A stretch of DNA of 64,000 nt from NCBI RefSeq assembly GCF_964204645.1, contig NW_027437458.1:34001-98000 (forward strand). The letters run 5' to 3'. This stretch comes from Tubulanus polymorphus (taxonomy: Eukaryota > Nemertea > Palaeonemertea > Tubulaniformes > Tubulanidae). The notes beneath the pieces were generated by a model, which worked only from the letters and a program-made list of their open reading frames with translations, had not been told where the DNA came from and searched no databases. A program made the position numbers and the translations under genes. How positions within the stretch are numbered: position 1 is the stretch's first letter; the number at the start of each line of letters is the position of its first letter. Below, piece by piece: positions 57,803 to 64,000 of this stretch.

Positions 57803-58078
57803 GCTGCAAAATACAAATATGAAAAAACTTCTTAAGAAAGGAATTTTGGAAGCTCAGAGTCTCTATTACCTATAAAACATGGAATGATTCGAACGTGTCT
57901 AATTTGAATAGCGCTTTTGATGACTTTTTGAGCGTTAAAGTTATATAATATAATGTTGAAAAGTTTATTTCAAGATAAGAAATATTTATTTTATCATTTT
58001 TACTATTATAATTATGATTTAGATACAGTTATGATTAAATCCTAACCTGACACATGATTTTAAGATTTAAAGCCTACC

Positions 58079-58790
58079 TGAAGCTGTTATTATTAGAATC
58101 TGTTGGTAAAGGGCCGTAGAAATCATCATCTGTATCGGAATCATCCATCGAAATATCACCATACGAATCATTTAAAGAAGTGTCATCATACATTACATCA
58201 TTGGTACTAGCAGGTCTATCATCAACCATTTTCTCACTACAAAATTCATCAATCACTGATGTCGCATGCAGTATCATTCTCACTAGTTTTTGGCTCGCTA
58301 TAAATAAAAATATTATCTTGCTTGTTAAACAGACTCCCACACTGGTTGGTTCTATAATTCTATCAAAAACAGATACCTAATCCATGGACAGACAGCGACC
58401 ACGTGTAAATTAATGCCCTTTTCAAAAAGAAATGTGCCCTTGCCATAAGGACCGACCACTGCCACGTGTATTAAATGCCCTTTTTGAGAATAATTCGCCT
58501 TTTACTCGACTCACTTCAGCAACGGACAGAAACTATGTGTTTTATATGCCCTTTTTTGAAAATAACTGTGCCTTTTTCTTGAGAACAGATTGCCACCGCA
58601 TGTAAACAATGCCCTTTGTGAAAATAATTATGCCCTTTACTTGAGACAGACCGCCGATGCATGTAAATAATCAGTGGAATAAAGACATAAATGCAACTTA
58701 CCTAGATAACAGTTCTATGGACGGAGGAATATCTGAATCATTGATGTCACATGCAGTATCATTCTCACTGATCGGCTCTCTATAAATAAA
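58079..58790 (-). repeat. hAT 5' region with a duplicated exon-like segment
   Basis: A segment of about 60 bp including an acceptor (TTTATTTATAG) and GAGAATGATACTGCATG occurs at 58251-58310 and again at 58739-58790. The nearer copy leads into a frame of acidic residues (DDSDTDDDFYGPLPTD) ending at a donor at 58079. The farther copy leads into a short frame ending at GTAAGT near 58700. These look like tandem copies of one 5' exon of the transposase. Confidence 0.6.
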
Positions 58791-59350
58791 AAAATATACT
58801 TCATTCGTAAAATGATTTATTCCCAAACAGGTTGGTTCTACTTCTTTGGACAGAGCCCACGCCCACGAGTATTAAATGCCCTTTATGAGAATAATGCACC
58901 TTAATCTTGACTGAATTGAGCGACTGACAGCCGCCACGCATATTAAATGCCCTTTTTCGAAAAATAATGGTGCCCTTTTCTTTTGAGGCTAGATACGTGC
59001 TGCATGTTATCAATTTTTAGAATAATTATTCCTTTTCTTGACTCTTGAGGATAGACTGCTATGCTGCATAATCAGTGCCCCCTATTTGGAATGATTGTGC
59101 CCTTTTCTTGAGAACAGACCGCCATCACGAGTAACAAATGCCTTTTTTAGAATATAATTGTGCCCTTTTCTTCAGAACAGTCCGCCCCCACGAGTAACAA
59201 ATGCCCTTTTTTGAGAATAAATGTGCCCTTTTTTTCTTTTGACTTTTTTGACGATGATGATAGACAGCCGCCATGCAATGCCACTGAGTATTGGAGTAAC
59301 TAATATGCCTTCAGGAAACTAAAGATGTGTCCTTTTCTTGAGCAAATGAC
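58392..59350. repeat. Degenerate repeats of ATGCCCTTTT/GTGCCCTTTTCTTGAG words
   Basis: Ten or more diverged units of about 70-85 bp. Each has a CCACG- or CATGTAA-type word, TAAATGCCCTTTTTGA, AATAATTGTGCCCTTTTCTT and GACAGACCGCC. They fill the hAT 5' side around the duplicated exon. Bases 59351-59755 have no other feature. Confidence 0.7.
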
Positions 59351-60432
59351 AGTTTTTGTCTCATATCTCCTCACACGTATTCACTTTTATGATTAGTAGG
59401 CCTATCATCAAATTTTATCATCATTAAATTGTTCTATACTTAGGTCTTTTTGAATAAGATATCAATTCTATGATTGTTCTTCTTTGCTACGTTCTGTATC
59501 TCCTGAAGTCGATGTTTTCGTTTAGGCATGATTGCCTTCAAATTTGGGGCCGTCAAATCTTATTGAAAATCTTAAAAACCACGTTTATGACGTTAGAGCA
59601 CATGCGAAATTCGCGGAAGTTATCGTACGAGATGTAGTTTATTTCCGGGTTCACACTAAAACGCGGATGTAAATCGCGGAATGCGGACTTTAGTTTTGCG
59701 GGTGGAAATCGCGGTAAAAAAATTTTTTTCGCACCTATTTCAAAAAGGGCATTCAGAATTTGCGTCAGGAGCACGTGCTCCTGTCTAGATCCGCCCCTGA
59801 TATTTTAGTATTAATGGATTTAATCCATGATGATATTATATTGTTTATATTATATTGGATATTGCCATTTTTTTAGCGTAATATAATTTTTAATATAATT
59901 CTTAGCAACTCAAAAACTTTGATTTTCTATTCACAGAAAAGGTATTCAAAGCATACAGAGTTCTGTATACAGAGCATATAGGGTTTAACAGTACCTTTGA
60001 ACTTGTAACGTATCACTGCAAATCTTTAACAGATGCTGCTATTTTTAACAGGAATTAACCATGCTATCTCAAAATGGTCACTTTTCAATAGTTGACTTAG
60101 AAACGATGTGTTATGAGAGTAGCTGTTATGGTAGGAGTTACTATCACAAAGTCACTGTTAACAGGCGGGTGGTTTTACAGTCACCTCTACTGCTAGTGTG
60201 CACTATCAAACCAGATGTTTTAAAATGGTCACTTTTCAATAGTAGACTCTTCGAAACAGCCACTATAGAAAACCAACCGAATTGAAAGGAATACTATTTC
60301 AGAGTGACTGTTTTGAAATGTATTCTACTGGAAAAGTAGCTGATATCGTTTATTGCTTATTGTTCTCAAGTGGCTACTAAGTAAAAGTAGACATTAGGGC
60401 TCAAAAGTGCAATAGACATGTTCTTGGATTCA

Positions 60433-61011
60433 GCCTTTCAATTGCAGGCCATCTTGGTGTCATCAGTACTCATTCGTTTATGGAAAAAGTTTTTCCACAT
60501 TATATTGATACCTAAGCATATTTTGTTACCACAATAAATTGGAAAGTTGTAGCTCATAATGTGTTCTATGATATTGGTGAGTAACAAGGTCATTGCATTT
60601 TGTATATGGCCACCAGGGCACGTTGGATTATACAATTACTTAGTATTTCTATCTTATAATCGTACCTATGCAAATTTTGTTACCACAATCAATTGCAAAG
60701 TTGTAGCTCATCACATGTTCTATGATTGTGGTGAGTTTCAAGGTCATTTGGTTTTGCGTATGGTCACCAGGGGGCGTTGAATAGTAGAATAACTTATTAT
60801 TAGTATTTCCATATTGAATTGGTAAGGAGGCATATTTCGTTATCATAATCATTACAAAATCGTAGCTGCTGACATGTTCTATGATTGTGGTGGGTTTCAA
60901 AGTCATTGGTTCTTGTATATGGTCACCAAAGGGTGTTGAATATTGAAATTGTTAGATTGTTGAGCACTTGAAACCACTTCCCAAGTGGGCATGGCGTCCC
61001 TGGACCCCTAG
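60433..61011 (+). mobile_element. ACTTGGG-family element, 3' part at the host intron-4 acceptor
   Basis: Begins at GCCATCTTGGTGTCATC and includes the internal 154-bp units, then CCCAAGTGGGCATGGCGTCC and the terminal CCCCTAG. The host acceptor TTTCTTTTCAG follows at once. Bases 59800-60432 before it hold nothing recognised. Confidence 0.85.
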
Positions 61012-61022
61012 TTTCTTTTCAG

Positions 61023-61164
61023 AGGGATAACTCAGGAATCTTAAAAATGGAACAAATTGATTCTGCTAATGCCAATGCGCTCAATGAGCCTCAGAAGGTT
61101 GATGATATGGATGACGGCAAAGATGTTCAATATTCGATTAGTGTTAACTCATTTGAGCCTTCAG
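61023..61164 (+). CDS. Host gene, candidate exon 5
   Basis: A 142-bp exon between the acceptor TTTCTTTTCAG and the donor CAG|GTAAGT, starting in phase 0 (as exon 4 requires) and ending in phase 1. The peptide is polar and acidic, with NALNEPQKVDDMDDGKDVQY, in the style of the earlier exons. No domain recognised. The next exon was not found in this window; it may lie beyond the BEL remnant. Confidence 0.6.
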
Positions 61165-61327
61165 GTAAGTTCATAGTTCAAACACTACCTAATGAAATTT
61201 CAGATAAATGTGATCGGGTGTATACTAGTACAGTGAATATTGGTTTTATATGGCGAAAGAACATTTCCTAGATATTGTAAGCGCCCTGATCAAAGATCTT
61301 TTATACAATTCGATAATCTTAGAAATG

Positions 61328-61408
61328 CTTCCTCGGCAGGGATTCGAACCTGATTGCGTCACTAGACTTAGCCACAACATGAATACCTGCCACATTAGCC
61401 AGAGTGCG
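61328..61408 (-). mobile_element. tRNA-like SINE head
   Basis: The minus strand has an A box-like TGGCTAATGTGG (61401-61390) and a perfect B box GGTTCGAATCC (61350-61340), about 40 bp apart. There is no full cloverleaf, so a SINE rather than a tRNA gene. 61409-61904 has no other recognised feature. Confidence 0.55.
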
Positions 61409-61904
61409 CATGTACACAGAGTTGCCACTTTTCAAGTTTTACCAGAATTTTCTAATATTTCAAATTTGCCTGTCTGATATTCAAGGAATTCATTTTCAGC
61501 ACCATTATCAAAACTCATCAATTAACATAGTTCGTAGTTACTATTGCAGTTGCGTTTTTAGCTACTGAGCCTCTGACCCAGTTATCCTTACACCGGTAAG
61601 GGTTACCATTTCAAGCTCAGAATGTATATGTAGACAGCATGGACTCAGTAAAAGACGATTAGACCAGTATTGGGTTATGTAAGCAGTTATCCCAATTACG
61701 GGAAATTGCTGGAACTGTTGCTGGCTTTTCAACACAACTGCAGTGCTCAAGCAGATTCTGTTAGAGAAAAGAGCTGCAGAAATAGGTCTAGAAAATTGGA
61801 CCCCAGAAGGATTCCATCGATAAAAACATTAAGATTATTGTGGAAGGTGGAAGAGTATGTTTTCAGTTTCAATTACGTTTAGTTACCTAATTTGTTCCGC
61901 TTTA

Positions 61905-63850
61905 CGAGGCGTAATATTTTTATTAAAGCCGCTACAATATTTGACCCACTCAAGTCTTTTTGCCCGTGTCATTGAGAGTCCCAAGATCCTGCTACAAGAA
62001 ATTTAGGAAGCAGGTTATGACTGGGATGATGAATTAGATCACGTGTTAGTGTGAAAAGCAAAAAACTGGTTTGATGAGTTGTGTAATCTGTCGTTGGTGA
62101 ACATACCTAGGTGATTACGCTTAGACCAGGAACTAGTCATCGACTCCATGGAGATGCACTCCTTCATTGATGCCTCCCAAAAAACATACGGTGCCATTAT
62201 GCTCGATATGTGTTTAACTAGTGAAGTGTCGTGTCGTATCGTGGCATCAAAAACTAAAGCTGATTGCAACTTCCATACCTCGCTTAGAACTTATGGTGAA
62301 ATTATTGGGATTGAAGTTGTCTCTTCTCGTTAAAGCGTTAGAAATCTCAATTAATGACCGTCTGTTTACGTCAAACAGTATGGATGTTCTCTGTTGGATT
62401 TGCTGTCTAGTAGAACATTCAATCCATTTGTTGCTAACTGTATAGGTTATATTCTGTCTAATTAGGACCCTAGCCAGTTGTGCTACGTATTAACGCTTGG
62501 TAACCTGGCAGATCCAGAATCTCGTGGAACAACCGTTTCAAAGTAAGTTGACTGTCAGATATGTTAGAATGGACCAGGTTACTTAATGATAAGTAATAAG
62601 TATGTGGCCGCGAGAAGTCATGGATCTTCATCCGAAGAACTCTGTTGATAAGAAAGCCAAATCGAGTTTGTATGTTACAGTTGCGGATGCTAATTAGAGG
62701 CTTGAACCAACGGGGTTTTCAAGTCTGACTGAGTTGAATACTGTGAACTAGCTTGATCATGATGGGTTTATGCGTTTGGACGGCTGACTCAAATATGTTA
62801 AATTTCTACATTTGCGTTTCCCTATTCTTTTACCAAGAAAGAATTTGGTAAGGAAACTGATTGTAAAACATCACCAATGTTGCAGCGACGAATCATATGC
62901 TGTCGGATATTTTGGCTTGTTATTGGATTATATCAGTGCAAAAAGCTGGTCATGAATGGGAGAATGAGTGAGCAGTGTGTACGAGGCATGAAGCTAAACT
63001 TGGAAATCAGATCATGGCTCTGCTGCCTTACATTCATCTGCGTTTGTCATTCAGAGCATTTAGTTCTACTACCGTGGTCTTCACTGGTCTGTTTCTTATG
63101 AAAAAAGATAAAGTTTGCGCGAAATTGATATTTATGTCTGTTCACATGTTTGAAGATACGGGCAGTTCATTTAGAAATGGCATATGGCCTTGAAACAGCT
63201 TTCTGGATGCATTTTAATCGATTTTTAAACCATCGTGGTTTGCCCCGCAGAGATGAACTCAGATAACAAAATAAATTTGTGGAAGCAGACAAGAAACTAC
63301 TGGAGTTGGTCGAATTAATTGATAAAGACAAAGCGCAGAACTTCAATACAGCAGTGAAGGGGTACTTTAATCCCCCAGCCACTCCACGTTTCGGGGGAGT
63401 ACATGAATCAATGGAAATGTACGCAAAACATGCCGTGTGTAGGATTTTAAATAACATAAATGACAAGGAATTGTGTTCAGTATTCACAGGTGCTGAGTCG
63501 TTATTAAATTAGTGGCCATTACCCTATCCATTGCCTTATGCACTGTTCCGCTTACCCCTAACAACTTCTTATTTGGACTGTCAGGTAGAAGATTCGCACC
63601 AGAGTGAGTGATTTCATTAGGCTTTATTCCTAGATGTCAGTGGAGAAGGGTACATGAGTTAGTCAAACAATTTTAGCGCTGCTAGCTAAAAGAGTGGTTT
63701 CCTGAACAAAATTCTATGAAAAAGTGGGTTCACCCTCAGCCTGATTTAAGGGTCAGAGATATTGTTTTGGTTGTGGTACATGATACTTCTAGCGGTGGAT
63801 AGCCATTAGGATCACCCAGATCCGCTGATGGTTTCTTATAAGTTACTACC
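61905..63850 (+). pseudogene. BEL/Pao retrotransposon remnant (RNase H to integrase)
   Basis: Decayed coding traces in several frames: FDPL near 61950, a connection region with GYDWDDELDHV, an RNase H start (SFIDASQKTYGAIML) near 62163, SIPRLELM near 62275, the integrase zinc and core regions (63000-63300, with MALLPYIHLRL and HRGLPRR), FGGVHESM near 63395 and a C-terminal domain (KWVHPQPDLRVRDIVLVV) near 63722. The order is that of BEL/Pao pol. Many stops and frameshifts; no LTR seen. Upstream RT and gag are missing. Confidence 0.75.
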
Positions 63851-63945
63851 GAGCACAAGTAAGACAAGTATTATAAGCTGGTACGACTTTTGTTGTCAAA
63901 CTAGTGAGTCGACTGGCATTGATATGTGTCCTGCCTGAATAGCAT

Positions 63946-64000
63946 GGTTTCGGTAGGATTTGAGCCCACCTCCTGGATAGTGAGTCAACACCTTATCCAC
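63946..64000 (-). mobile_element. tRNA-like sequence at the window edge
   Basis: The minus strand reads GATAAGGTGTTGACTC, then GTGGGCTCAAATCCTAC, a T-arm with a B box and a 5-bp stem containing one G-T pair. The 5' part is beyond the window, so tRNA gene and SINE cannot be told apart. Confidence 0.45.

Larger units (their letters stand above)
54054..59799 (-). mobile_element. hAT transposon, full length, with decayed transposase
   Basis: Perfect 16-bp inverted ends, CAGGGGCGGATCTAGA and TCTAGATCCGCCCCTG, followed inside by a CAGGAGCAC word on each side. The flanks share ATATT; a full 8-bp duplication is not visible. The transposase is on the minus strand. 54070-55256 (3' side) has no gene, only a short CT run at about 54837. 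The 5' side has a repeat array. Confidence 0.9.

Noticed and set aside
61328-61408. Functional tRNA gene
   Set aside because: Good B box and fair A box, but no complete acceptor stem or cloverleaf; a SINE head is more likely.

Overview
This is a stretch of animal (metazoan) nuclear DNA. It is AT-rich, with spliced genes whose introns have GT/AG ends, tRNA-derived SINEs, and a dense nest of transposable elements. The mix (DIRS-like tyrosine-recombinase retroelement, Penelope-like elements with GIY-YIG domains, Ty3/Gypsy with a PNMA-like gag, a Gmr1-like Gypsy, BEL/Pao, piggyBac, pogo/Jerky, hAT) suggests a marine invertebrate. The Gmr1-like domain order (protease-integrase, no reverse transcriptase between them) was described from deuterostomes, so a deuterostome is my first guess, but I cannot name the species. 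There are no bacterial operons, CRISPR arrays or rRNA genes.

Backbone: one unidentified host gene on the + strand. Five exons can be followed by splice sites and matching phases at 2480-2644, 11404-11482, 45670-45806, 48484-48969 and 61023-61164 (a sixth, at 20303-20404, is possible). It covers at least 58.7 kb; almost everything between the exons is transposon.

Layout. 1-2479: low-complexity DNA, a microsatellite and an LTR-like piece. 2746-3190: a SINE split by a small hAT-like element. 3343-11051: a 7.7-kb pogo-family transposon with TA target duplication and a nine-exon transposase gene on the minus strand. It sits inside an older copy of a helentron-like family (called here the ACTTGGG family) and itself contains two younger copies of that family. 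12726-15564: a 5'-truncated Penelope-like element abutting a Gypsy LTR. 15565-20213: a DIRS-like element. 20214-39110: a Gypsy element on the minus strand (5' LTR, Lys-type primer-binding site, gag, protease, RT-RNase H, integrase). Its integrase is cut by a LINE, whose 3' UTR holds an intact piggyBac and whose ORF2 is cut by a 2.5-kb repeat-rich block. 40150-44664: a Gmr1-like Gypsy whose integrase is interrupted by a second Penelope-like element with an 11-bp target duplication. 44820-61011: MITEs, a TTAA-flanked element, a 5.7-kb hAT and the split ACTTGGG copy that forms the edges of host intron 4. 61905-63850: a decayed BEL/Pao element. The right edge carries a tRNA-like sequence.

Most element genes are broken by stops or frameshifts. 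The piggyBac transposase (23325-25085) is the only long transposase that reads as intact. The pogo transposase needs only one stop and one homopolymer frameshift explained. Statements on families rest on motifs I recognise by eye; no database search was possible.
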